From assembly GCA_020630695.1 (NCBI GenBank), contig JAHDIS010000029.1, positions 1 through 45,567 on the forward strand: a stretch of DNA of 45,567 nucleotides, in the 5' to 3' direction. Positions 26,018-33,435 of the stretch are shown piece after piece (position 1 is the first letter of the stretch; each line of letters begins with the position of its first letter). Source of the DNA: Paracoccaceae bacterium. Lineage in GTDB: Bacteria > Pseudomonadota > Alphaproteobacteria > Rhodobacterales > Rhodobacteraceae. Under the pieces are notes generated by a model. It was given only the letters and a program-made list of their open reading frames with translations. It did no database searches and was not told the DNA's origin. A program made the position numbers and the translations under genes.

Positions 26018-27036
26018 TGGCGCAGAGCAAGGTCACATCGGCAGAAGTTGCGCGTCTGGCTGGCGTTTCCCAGTCGGCGGTCAGCCGGGTGTTTACGCCC
26101 GGCGCATCGGCGTCGCCAAAGACCGTGGAAAAGGTCAAGGCGGCGGCGCAGCAGTTGGGGTACAGGCCAAATGTACTCGCACGCGCCATGGTCTCTGGCA
26201 AAAGCAGGATCATTGGGCTGGTGGTGGCGTATCTTGAGAACCAGTTCTATCCGGTGGCGCTAGAGCTGCTTTCAAACGCCTTGCAAAGCCGTGGCTATCA
26301 CATTCTGATTTTTACTGCCCCGAACTCGATCGATGGGATCGACAGTGTGATGCAGGACCTGATGGACTATCAGGTGGACGGCATTGTTGCGGCGTCTGTT
26401 TCCATGAGTTCGGATTTGGCCGCTCGGGCGAAACAGGCTGGCATTCCCGTCGTTCTGTTCAATCGTGGCCAAGACGGAGAAGGGTTGTCGAACGTTACCT
26501 CTGCCAACCGGGATGGTGCTGAACGGGCAACAGATTTCCTGATTGCTGGGGGGCATGATCGCATTGCGCATATTGCCGGTTGGCAGGGCAGTTCGACGGG
26601 ACGTGACCGTCAGGCAGGCTTTGAAGCGGCCTTGCGCAAGCATGGCATGACACCCCATGCCATCGTGGACGGGCACTACAGCAGGGACGTGGCCTCGGCC
26701 GCCACGCGCGAGTTGCTGGGTCAAAGCAATCGGCCGGACGCATTGTTTGTCGGCAATGACCACATGGCCTTTGCCGTGATGGATACATTGCGGGAACTGG
26801 GGCTGACACCGGGGCGCGATATTTCTGTTGTTGGATATGACGACGTGCCGATGGCCGCGTGGGGTTCGTACAACCTGACAACATGGCGACAGCCGGTGAA
26901 CCGTATGGTCGATGCCACGGTCGACACCCTGCTGGACCAGATCGAAGCGGGCGCGCACATGCCTCGTAGTCTTGAAATACCCGGAGAACTGATCCTGCGG
27001 GGATCGGCCCGAATTCCTGAAGGATGGACATCATGA
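26017..27036 (+). CDS. LacI/GalR-family repressor, probable regulator of the locus
   Basis: 339 aa. The N-terminal helix-turn-helix is VTSAEVARLAGVSQSAVSRVF, followed by the hinge helix VEKVKAAAQQLGYRPNVLARAM. The rest is a periplasmic-binding-protein-like ligand domain (IIGLVVAYLENQFYPVALELL, DALFVGNDHMAFAVMDTL, ISVVGYDDVPMAAWGSYNLTT). The two LacI-type palindromes at 16451-16524 are its obvious targets. Lying inside the operon, it would repress its own synthesis and be released by the substrate or an intermediate. Start by TGATG overlap with the SDR. Confidence 0.93.
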   Translation: MAQSKVTSAEVARLAGVSQSAVSRVFTPGASASPKTVEKVKAAAQQLGYRPNVLARAMVSGKSRIIGLVVAYLENQFYPVALELLSNALQSRGYHILIFTAPNSIDGIDSVMQDLMDYQVDGIVAASVSMSSDLAARAKQAGIPVVLFNRGQDGEGLSNVTSANRDGAERATDFLIAGGHDRIAHIAGWQGSSTGRDRQAGFEAALRKHGMTPHAIVDGHYSRDVASAATRELLGQSNRPDALFVGNDHMAFAVMDTLRELGLTPGRDISVVGYDDVPMAAWGSYNLTTWRQPVNRMVDATVDTLLDQIEAGAHMPRSLEIPGELILRGSARIPEGWTS

Positions 27037-28022
27037 AGGGTTTTGACCCGAAATTCAGCGACTTCCCTGACTATATTGTCGGGATTACCAAGGAAATCTG
27101 GGAAGATCGCGGCATTTCAACACTGCATGACTATTACGCGCCGGACATCGTCGTACGGTCGCCTGCCTCTGTGGTAATCGGCAACCAGTCTGTTATTGGT
27201 GCAACGATGGCCACGCTGGCAGAATTTCCCGACCGGCAGTTGTTGGGCGAAGACGTGATCTGGTCCGGAACACCCGAAGAAGGCATGCTCAGTTCGCATC
27301 GGATTTATTCGACGGCGACGCATGCCCATGACGGGGTCTACGGAGCCGCGAGCGGCAAGAAACTCGGATACCGAATTCTTGCTGACTGTCATGCCAAGAA
27401 CAACATGATCGACGATGAATGGCTGATCCGCGACCAAACAGCGATTGTTCGCCAAATCGGATGGGACCCCAAGGATTATGCCCGCGACCTGATTATCCGC
27501 GAGGGAGGGCCAGAAACCTGCGTGCGCCCGTTGTCCCCGGAAACGGATGTCGAAGGCCCCTACAAGAGCGCTGGCAACGAAAATGAATGGGGCGCGCGAT
27601 ACGCGCAAATCCTGAAGTCGATGATGGGTGCCGACATGGCGGCAGTGGAACGGGAATACGACCGCGCCGTTCAGTCCGAATACCCCGGCGGCGAAACGGG
27701 TCATGGATGGGCGCCGGTCGATGAGTTCTGGATGGGTTTGCGCGCTGCACTGCCTGACGCCACCTTTACCATTCATCACCAGATCGGCCGCAATGATCCG
27801 AATATGCCTCCGCGCGCAGCACTTAGGTGGTCCTTGCATGGCAAGCATTCCGGGTGGGGCGCTTTTGGTGCGCCGACGGGCGCCGAAGTCTATGTTCTGG
27901 GGATTTCTCAAGCAGAATTCGGAGAACTGATCGGCGGCAAGGTCACGCTTCGGCGTGAATGGACGCTTTTTGATGAAACCGCGGTCTGGAAACAGATCCT
28001 TTTGCATACGGGTGAAATATGA
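27033..28022 (+). CDS. NTF2/SnoaL-like (ester-cyclase type) protein, paralogue 5
   Basis: 329 aa from the ATGA overlap at 27033; an ATG nine bases earlier is possible but lacks this coupling. N-terminal half: LHDYYAPDIVVRSPASVVIG, DVIWSGTPEEGMLSSHRI, LADCHAKNNMIDDEWLIRDQTAIV. C-terminal half: VDEFWMGLRAALPDATFTIHHQIG, RAALRWSLHGKHSGWGAFGAPTG and LRREWTLFDETAVWKQI. It is more distant from the other four and closer to the SnoaL/ester-cyclase layout, with a long central linker. Two NTF2 folds are likely. Function unknown; probably another step on the same substrate. Confidence 0.78.
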   Translation: MKGFDPKFSDFPDYIVGITKEIWEDRGISTLHDYYAPDIVVRSPASVVIGNQSVIGATMATLAEFPDRQLLGEDVIWSGTPEEGMLSSHRIYSTATHAHDGVYGAASGKKLGYRILADCHAKNNMIDDEWLIRDQTAIVRQIGWDPKDYARDLIIREGGPETCVRPLSPETDVEGPYKSAGNENEWGARYAQILKSMMGADMAAVEREYDRAVQSEYPGGETGHGWAPVDEFWMGLRAALPDATFTIHHQIGRNDPNMPPRAALRWSLHGKHSGWGAFGAPTGAEVYVLGISQAEFGELIGGKVTLRREWTLFDETAVWKQILLHTGEI

Positions 28023-28984
28023 CGCCGCAAGACATGGAAAACCGTATTGTTCGCTATGGCGATCTGCATCCCTGCAAGACCGCCTTCATCGATGCGCATA
28101 CACCGGGCAGCGACCAAAAAGAGAATTTTACCATCATCGGCGGTGGCGTGTCTGAATCGCCTGATCAGCACGTCCATATCTCTATCCCGCATGGGTTCAA
28201 CATCGGCGCTGCAGGGCAGCCACCCAAATGCCGAAACTCCTTGCATGACCACCATACAGCCGAAGCCTTTTTTGTTCTTTCCGGCCGCTGGCGGTTCTTT
28301 TGGGGGCGTTGGGGCGATGCAGGCGAGGTGGTTTTGGAGCCGGGTGATATATTCAACATCCCAACTGGCATTTTCCGTGGCTTTGAGAACATCGGCACCG
28401 ATTATGGGATGATCATGGCCATTCTGGGTGGTGACGATGCAGGCGGCGGCGTGATGTGGGCACCGCAAGTGATCGAAGATGCTGCAGATCATGGTCTGGT
28501 GCTGGGCGAAGATGGCAAGCTCTATGACACAAAGAAACAGCAGCGTTTGCCCAATGGTGTAAAGCCTATGCCAGTGATGTCGGATGAGGAACTCGCCAAA
28601 CGCCCAGAGCCGACCACGGCAGAAGTGCTGCCCAACCACGTGGCCCGCTATTGGGATATGGTGGCCTTGGCTGACCGCAAACCCTGCAAAGTGATCGGTG
28701 AGGCGGGGATGCTGCGCGACAAGCCCGGTTTCGAAGTGGACTTCATCACGCGCCAATCCGCGACAGAAACCAAACACAAACATGCGGTGCCGTCGGTTCT
28801 GATGCCCGTCAAAGGTCATTGGAGAGTGGATTGGGACGGTGGCTCGACCACGCTGGCACCCGGCGATACCATGAGCGTTCCGGAAGGCGTCAAGCATTCC
28901 GCAGTTCCGTCGATGACCGGTGAGGCCGCTCTGTACCATGTGGTGGCAACGGGGGATCCGGCGGGACCGACCTGGAAAGGATGA
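28019..28984 (+). CDS. bicupin protein
   Basis: 321 aa with two cupin barrels. First: LHDHHTAEAFFVLSGRWRFFWG with GEVVLEPGDIFNIPTGIFRGFEN. Second: TETKHKHAVPSVLMPVKGHWRVDW with TTLAPGDTMSVPEGVKHS. The His/Glu pattern G(X)nHXH and the later His are present in both in partial form, so one or two metal sites are plausible. Bicupins include dioxygenases such as gentisate 1,2-dioxygenase, decarboxylases and isomerases; the pairing with an importer and dehydrogenases suggests a catabolic enzyme. The ATG overlaps the previous stop as ATGA. Confidence 0.83.
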   Translation: MTPQDMENRIVRYGDLHPCKTAFIDAHTPGSDQKENFTIIGGGVSESPDQHVHISIPHGFNIGAAGQPPKCRNSLHDHHTAEAFFVLSGRWRFFWGRWGDAGEVVLEPGDIFNIPTGIFRGFENIGTDYGMIMAILGGDDAGGGVMWAPQVIEDAADHGLVLGEDGKLYDTKKQQRLPNGVKPMPVMSDEELAKRPEPTTAEVLPNHVARYWDMVALADRKPCKVIGEAGMLRDKPGFEVDFITRQSATETKHKHAVPSVLMPVKGHWRVDWDGGSTTLAPGDTMSVPEGVKHSAVPSMTGEAALYHVVATGDPAGPTWKG

Positions 28985-28985
28985 A

Positions 28986-29609
28986 ATGACCGACACGCCG
29001 ATTGATCCAACACTGCCGGAACAAACACGCGCCGTTTATGAACGCAATGCAACCGGCTATGACCGCCGGCGCAACCGAGCCCTGTTTGAGGCGCAGTGGT
29101 TGCGCCGCTTTGTGCGTGATTTGGTGCCGGGGGCATCCGTGCTGGATTTGGGCTGTGGCAGCGGTGAGCCGATTGCGGCATGGCTGATTGGTGAAGGGTT
29201 TCGCCTGACCGGGTTTGACTACTCTGATGCCATGCTCGACATCGCGCGTAGCCGTTGGCCCGAAGGCGACTGGCGGCAGGGTGACATGCGCGTATTGGAG
29301 CTTCCGGAGCGTTTCGACGGGATTATCGGCTGGAACAGCTTTTTCCATCTGACAGGCGATGAACAACGGGCGTGTCTGCCCCGGCTTGCTGCACATCTGA
29401 ACCCCGGTGGCGTTCTGATGGTCACAGTTGGCCCCAGCGCAGGCGAGGTCACCGGCACTGTTGAAGGCGAGGTGGTTTATCATGCCAGCCTGTCGCCTGC
29501 CGAATACGCTCAGAGGCTTGAAGCTTGCGGCATGCGTGTCACCGGTTTTCTGGCAGATGATCCAGATTGTGCCGGCCACAGTGTGTTGATGGCCAGCAAG
29601 GAAATGTAA
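28986..29609 (+). CDS. class I SAM-dependent methyltransferase
   Basis: 207 aa, start at the ATG one base after the bicupin stop. Motif I is VLDLGCGSGEPIAAWL, the acidic post-I strand is GFDYSDAMLDIAR, motif II DMRVLELPERFDGIIGWNSFFH, and the C-terminal beta hairpin MRVTGFLADDPDCAGHSVLMA. It has the size and layout of small-molecule methyltransferases. In this operon it could methylate, or in reverse pathway context help demethylate, the substrate; the latter needs the MetE-like partner that follows. Acceptor unknown. Confidence 0.9.
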   Translation: MTDTPIDPTLPEQTRAVYERNATGYDRRRNRALFEAQWLRRFVRDLVPGASVLDLGCGSGEPIAAWLIGEGFRLTGFDYSDAMLDIARSRWPEGDWRQGDMRVLELPERFDGIIGWNSFFHLTGDEQRACLPRLAAHLNPGGVLMVTVGPSAGEVTGTVEGEVVYHASLSPAEYAQRLEACGMRVTGFLADDPDCAGHSVLMASKEM

Positions 29610-29624
29610 CGAAAGGACTTCACC

Positions 29625-30743
29625 ATGACCGTCAAGACAACGCACGTCGGCTCTCTCCCACGGACACAAGAGGTGGTGGATTTCATATTTGCCCGGGAAC
29701 ACGGCAAACCGTTCGACCAAGGCGAATTCGACGCCTGCATGACGGCCGCGGTTCATGAAACCGTTCGGCGGCAGCACGAGGCGGGGGTAGACATCGTCAG
29801 TGATGGAGAGACTTCGAAGATCAGCTATGCGACATACGTCAAGGATCGGTATACTGGTTTTGATGGTGACAGCCCACGCAACGCGCCTGCGGACCTGAAG
29901 CAATTCCCGACATTTTTGAAACGGCTGGCAGATAGCGGCGGAACTCCGCAGTATGCGCGACCCATGTGCATGGGCGAAGTGAAGAGCAAAGGGCAGGGCG
30001 AGCTGCAAAAAGACATCGACAATCTCAGGGCGGCCATGGCCGCGCATGGGGTAGAGCGGGGCTTCATGAATGCGGCATCGCCGGGGGTCATTTCGCTGTT
30101 TCTGCAGAACGACTTTTACCCGACACGCGAGGCCTATCTGGCGGCTCTCGCGGATGCGATGAAGGAAGAGTATGAAACCATCGTTGGTGCCGGGCTCGAC
30201 CTGCAGCTCGATTGTCCCGATCTGGCGCTCTCCCGGCATATGCTTTTTAACGATCTGAGTGACGAAGAGTTTGTCAAAATCGCCGCAAGTCATGTCGAGG
30301 CGCTGAATCATGCTTTGCGTGATGTGCCCGAGGACAAGGTGCGTATTCACATCTGCTGGGGCAATTATGAAGGGCCACATGTCTGCGACATACCCATGGC
30401 CAAGATGTTTGACACATTGATGTCGGCCAAGGCGCGTTATGTCCTGTTCGAAACGTCGAACCCGCGCCATGGGCATGAATGGGCGGTGTTCCGTGACCGC
30501 AAAGCCGATATTCCGGATGGCAAGGTGCTGGTGCCGGGGGTTGTGGATACAACCACCAACTTTGTCGAACATCCCGAACTGGTCGCACAGCGGATCGCGC
30601 GGTTTGTCGATATTGTCGGCGAGGACCGGGTGATTGCGGGCAGCGATTGCGGCTTTGGCACATTTGCAGGTTTTGGTGCTGTGGATCCTGAAATTGCCTA
30701 TGCCAAGTTGGCAGCGCTCAGTGCCGGAGCAGCGCAGGCCTGA
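29625..30743 (+). CDS. stand-alone MetE C-terminal-like zinc methyl/alkyltransferase
   Basis: 372 aa, about the size of the catalytic domain of cobalamin-independent methionine synthase, not the 750-aa full enzyme. Equivalents of the MetE zinc ligands are present: His242 and Cys244 (IHICWGN), Glu276 (FETSNP) and Cys342 (GSDCGFGT). The N-terminus HVGSLPR is also typical. Such short members include 'methionine synthase II' proteins and epoxyalkane:CoM transferases that attack an activated carbon with a zinc thiolate. No folate-binding N-terminal half exists. It may move a methyl or alkyl group from the substrate to a thiol. RBS GAAAGGA precedes the ATG; the stop overlaps the hydrolase start. 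Confidence 0.88.
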   Translation: MTVKTTHVGSLPRTQEVVDFIFAREHGKPFDQGEFDACMTAAVHETVRRQHEAGVDIVSDGETSKISYATYVKDRYTGFDGDSPRNAPADLKQFPTFLKRLADSGGTPQYARPMCMGEVKSKGQGELQKDIDNLRAAMAAHGVERGFMNAASPGVISLFLQNDFYPTREAYLAALADAMKEEYETIVGAGLDLQLDCPDLALSRHMLFNDLSDEEFVKIAASHVEALNHALRDVPEDKVRIHICWGNYEGPHVCDIPMAKMFDTLMSAKARYVLFETSNPRHGHEWAVFRDRKADIPDGKVLVPGVVDTTTNFVEHPELVAQRIARFVDIVGEDRVIAGSDCGFGTFAGFGAVDPEIAYAKLAALSAGAAQA

Positions 30744-31447
30744 TGTCTCTTCCTGTACTGCTTTTGCCGGGCATGATGTGCGATGCCCGTCTCTTTGGTC
30801 CTCAAATCGCGGCTCTTGAGCCAGACCGGCCTGTTGCTGTGCCGATGCTGACAGGGGCGGATACGGTTGAGGGGCTCGCGGCGCGCATCCTGAGCGAGGC
30901 ACCCGAGCGCTTTGCGCTGGGCGGATTGTCGATGGGGGGCATTGTGGCCATGGAAATTTTGTCGCAAGCGGCCGATCGGGTCGCCGGGATTGCATTGATG
31001 GACACCAATCCTCTGGCTGAGATGGATGCCGTCAAGGCACGACGTGCCCCTCAGATCACTAAGGCACAAGCTGGCCGGATGGCCGAGGTCATGCGCGATG
31101 AAATGAAACCGAACTACCTGACTGACGGACCGAACCGTCAGGACATTCTGGATCTGTGCATGGACATGGCCATAGGTCTTGGAGCCGAAGTCTTTGTTGA
31201 TCAGTCGCTGGCTTTGCGAGATAGACCAGACCAGAGCGAAACGTTGCGCGGCTATAAAGGCCCTGCGCTTGTGCTTTGCGGTATTGATGATGCGCTCTGT
31301 CCGGTGTCACGTCACAAGCTGATGCATGATCTGATGCCTCAAAGTACGCTGACAATCATCAATGGGGCGGGCCACTTGCCAACACTTGAGCAGCCGGACG
31401 AAACAACCAATGCCCTACGAAACTGGCTGGACAGTATTCCCGGCTGA
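30743..31447 (+). CDS. alpha/beta hydrolase
   Basis: 234 aa. Nucleophile elbow GLSMGG with Ser63, acid in LCGIDDALCP, and His in NGAGHLPTLEQP form the triad; LLLPGMMCD near the start gives the oxyanion-hole side. No signal peptide, so cytoplasmic. Likely hydrolyses an ester, lactone or C-C bond formed in the pathway. TGATG overlap with the MetE-like gene. Substrate not predictable. Confidence 0.9.
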   Translation: MSLPVLLLPGMMCDARLFGPQIAALEPDRPVAVPMLTGADTVEGLAARILSEAPERFALGGLSMGGIVAMEILSQAADRVAGIALMDTNPLAEMDAVKARRAPQITKAQAGRMAEVMRDEMKPNYLTDGPNRQDILDLCMDMAIGLGAEVFVDQSLALRDRPDQSETLRGYKGPALVLCGIDDALCPVSRHKLMHDLMPQSTLTIINGAGHLPTLEQPDETTNALRNWLDSIPG

Positions 31448-31482
31448 GGTCAGGCTGAACGAAATCAACAAGGATGAGACCC

Positions 31483-31824
31483 ATGATCGAACGGATGGAA
31501 ACTGGCGCCCGTATGAGCAAGATCGTCAAGCACAATGGCGTTGCCTATCTATGCGGCCAAGTGGGCAGCGGTGAAACCGTGGCGGACCAAACGCGGGACT
31601 GCATTTCGCGCGTTGAAGGATTGTTGGCACAGGCGGGTTCGTCGCCAGAGCGTATGTTGCAGGCCATCATCTGGCTGTCGGATATGAAGGACTTTGCCGA
31701 GATGAACGCGGTTTGGGATGCGTGGGTTCCAGAAGGACACGCGCCCGCCCGTGCCTGCGGAGAAGCGGCGCTTGCCCGCCCCGAGCTTAAGGTTGAAATC
31801 ATCGTAACCGCTGCTTGCGATTGA
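31483..31824 (+). CDS. RidA/YjgF-family protein
   Basis: 113 aa from ATG 31483, with AAGGATGAG upstream; the GTG/TTG-type starts nine bases earlier are less likely. It carries the catalytic-type Arg in [20 protein letters not shown], and LCGQVGSG near the start. RidA proteins hydrolyse reactive enamines and imines to ketones plus ammonia and act as trimers. As the last gene of the operon it suggests an amino-containing or imine intermediate in the pathway, or a protective role. Its stop is 18 bases from the convergent ABC-2 permease stop. Confidence 0.88.
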   Translation: MIERMETGARMSKIVKHNGVAYLCGQVGSGETVADQTRDCISRVEGLLAQAGSSPERMLQAIIWLSDMKDFAEMNAVWDAWVPEGHAPARACGEAALARPELKVEIIVTAACD

Positions 31825-31842
31825 CGCCCAAGACGGCCGTGA

Positions 31843-32652
31843 TCAGCTTTTGATCCGGTACCCGGTCTTAAAGAACACCCACGCCAAACCGCAAACGGCG
31901 ACAGTGGACAAGCTGGCGATGCCGAACCCAAGGTATGGGCTGCTGTCAGATACGCCGATCATGCCAAATCGGGCCCCGTCGATCAGGTAGAATACGGGGT
32001 TCACATGTGTGATTTGATACAATCCCGGTGGCAGGGCCTCGACCGAGTAGAAGGTCCCTGAGAGAAACGCCAATGGTGTTATGATAAAGTTCGTGATGGC
32101 CGCCATCTGATCGAACTTATTTGCAAATATTCCGGCGATCATGCCGAGCGCGGCCAAGAACGCGGCGCCCATCAGCACGAACCCCAACAGTATGATTGGA
32201 TGTGCCGGCGCCAATCCCAAAACCAGCCAGAAGGCCACCGTGATCGCGGTGGCGACCGCCAACCCGCGCGCGACGCCGCCTGCCAGATATCCTAGGACCA
32301 GCTCTAGGGGTGCCAGCGGTGGCATGAGTGTGTCAACGATATTGCCTTGCACCTTTGAGATGACGATTGAACTGGAGGTGTTTGCAAAAGCATTTTGAAT
32401 AACGGTCATCATCAGGATGCCGGGCGCGATAAACATCACGAAATCGACGCCCATCACATCGCCACGGCGCGGGCCGATCGCGATGGTGAAAATCACCATG
32501 AAAAGCCCGGCAGTCACGAGAGGGGCAAGCAGGGTTTGGGTCCAAACCGATGCGAAACGCAGGATTTCACGGCGGCCCAGTGTATAGAGGCCAAGCCAGT
32601 TCACTCGCCCAAACCGACGCGTGCCATGTGCAATGTGTGTCGAATGATCCAT
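31843..32652 (-). CDS. ABC-2 type transporter permease without adjacent ATPase
   Basis: 269 aa from the ATG at 32652, which has GGAG five bases upstream; the longer frame to 32769 lacks one. Six hydrophobic segments and the conserved region LVLGYLAGGVARGLAVATAI, with the end FLSGTFYSVEALPPGLYQITHVNPVFYLIDGARFG, match NodJ/DrrB-like exporters. These need an ATP-binding partner, normally next door. None exists here: gcrA lies divergently upstream and the RidA gene converges downstream. The ATPase may be encoded elsewhere. Substrates of this family include lipids, polysaccharides and drugs. Confidence 0.88.
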   Translation of the reverse strand: MDHSTHIAHGTRRFGRVNWLGLYTLGRREILRFASVWTQTLLAPLVTAGLFMVIFTIAIGPRRGDVMGVDFVMFIAPGILMMTVIQNAFANTSSSIVISKVQGNIVDTLMPPLAPLELVLGYLAGGVARGLAVATAITVAFWLVLGLAPAHPIILLGFVLMGAAFLAALGMIAGIFANKFDQMAAITNFIITPLAFLSGTFYSVEALPPGLYQITHVNPVFYLIDGARFGMIGVSDSSPYLGFGIASLSTVAVCGLAWVFFKTGYRIKS

Positions 32653-32681
32653 GTTTGCTCCTGACTGCGCCGTTGGGTCCC

Positions 32682-32709
32682 TTGTAAACCGGAATGTGAT
32701 GATTAAAAT
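32682..32709 (+). promoter_or_regulatory. possible gcrA promoter
   Basis: TTGTAA (32682-32687) and TAAAAT (32704-32709), 16 bases apart, lie about 78 bases before the gcrA ATG. The match to sigma70 consensus is fair but unproven; the same gap must also hold the ABC-2 permease promoter on the other strand. Confidence 0.35.
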
Positions 32710-32786
32710 AGGGCCCTGAGATAAATGGACAGGCGGCTGCTCTCGCGGCCGCTTTTCCAATGCAGACAACCCAAAAGGAATGTCCC

Positions 32787-33362
32787 ATGTCCTGGACCGA
32801 TGAACGTGTCGAGCTGCTGAAAAAGATGTGGTCCGAAGGCCAGTCTGCCAGCCAGATCGCCAAGGAATTGGGCGGCGTGACCCGCAATGCCGTTATCGGC
32901 AAGGTTCATCGTCTGGGCCTGTCGAACCGCGCCGGTGGTGGTGGTTCGTCAAAGGCTGACGCAAAACCCAAGGCCGAGGCAAAACCCAAGGCCAAGGCGC
33001 AGCCCAAACAGCCCGCTGCAGCGCCACAGCCGAAAACCGAACCCGCGGTCAAGCCGGTTCCGGCCTCTGCTTCGCCAGCGCGCAAGCAAATCATTCCGGC
33101 GGGGCAACCCCTGCCGCCGCAGCCTTCGGCAAACGAGATCAGTCCTGAGGCGTTGGCCAAGGTCAACGAGGTCGAAAAGAAGGCCAAGAAAATCAGCCTT
33201 ATGGAATTGACCGAGCGGACCTGCAAATGGCCTGTGGGCGATCCCGCGACCGAAGACTTCTGGTTCTGCGGATTGCCGACGCAAACGGGAAAACCTTACT
33301 GCGAAGCGCATGTGGGCGTGGCTTTCCAGCCCATGTCTTCGCGACGGGATCGCCGCCGCTAA
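32787..33362 (+). CDS. gcrA: GcrA cell-cycle regulator
   Basis: 191 aa. The N-terminus is diagnostic: MSWTDERVELLKKMW then SASQIAKELGG-TRNAVIGKVHRLGLSNRAGG, the sigma70-interacting DNA-binding region. A long Ala/Lys/Pro linker (about 50-130) leads to the C-terminal block MELTERTCKWPVGDPATEDFWFCG, with QTGKPYCEAHVGVAF. GcrA binds CcrM-methylated GANTC sites and activates replication and division genes in Alphaproteobacteria. The start is set at MSWTD with GGAATG before it, not at the longer ATG at 32760. A strong terminator follows. Confidence 0.95.
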   Translation: MSWTDERVELLKKMWSEGQSASQIAKELGGVTRNAVIGKVHRLGLSNRAGGGGSSKADAKPKAEAKPKAKAQPKQPAAAPQPKTEPAVKPVPASASPARKQIIPAGQPLPPQPSANEISPEALAKVNEVEKKAKKISLMELTERTCKWPVGDPATEDFWFCGLPTQTGKPYCEAHVGVAFQPMSSRRDRRR

Positions 33363-33383
33363 GCTACCGCACCAAGCAATCGA

Positions 33384-33413
33384 AAAAGGGCGATCCATTT
33401 GGATCGCCCTTTT
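33384..33413 (+). terminator. rho-independent terminator of gcrA
   Basis: AAAAGGGCGATCC, loop ATTT, GGATCGCCCTTTT: a perfect 13-bp stem, with a T-rich stretch at its 3' side, 21 bases after the gcrA stop. Being symmetric it may also stop transcription arriving from the convergent AsmA gene. Confidence 0.88.
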
Positions 33414-33435
33414 GTTTTCCGTCAGGCAGATGGGT

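Noticed and set aside
29610-29625. SAM or cobalamin riboswitch before the MetE-like gene
   Set aside because: Only 15 bases separate the genes, too few for a riboswitch.
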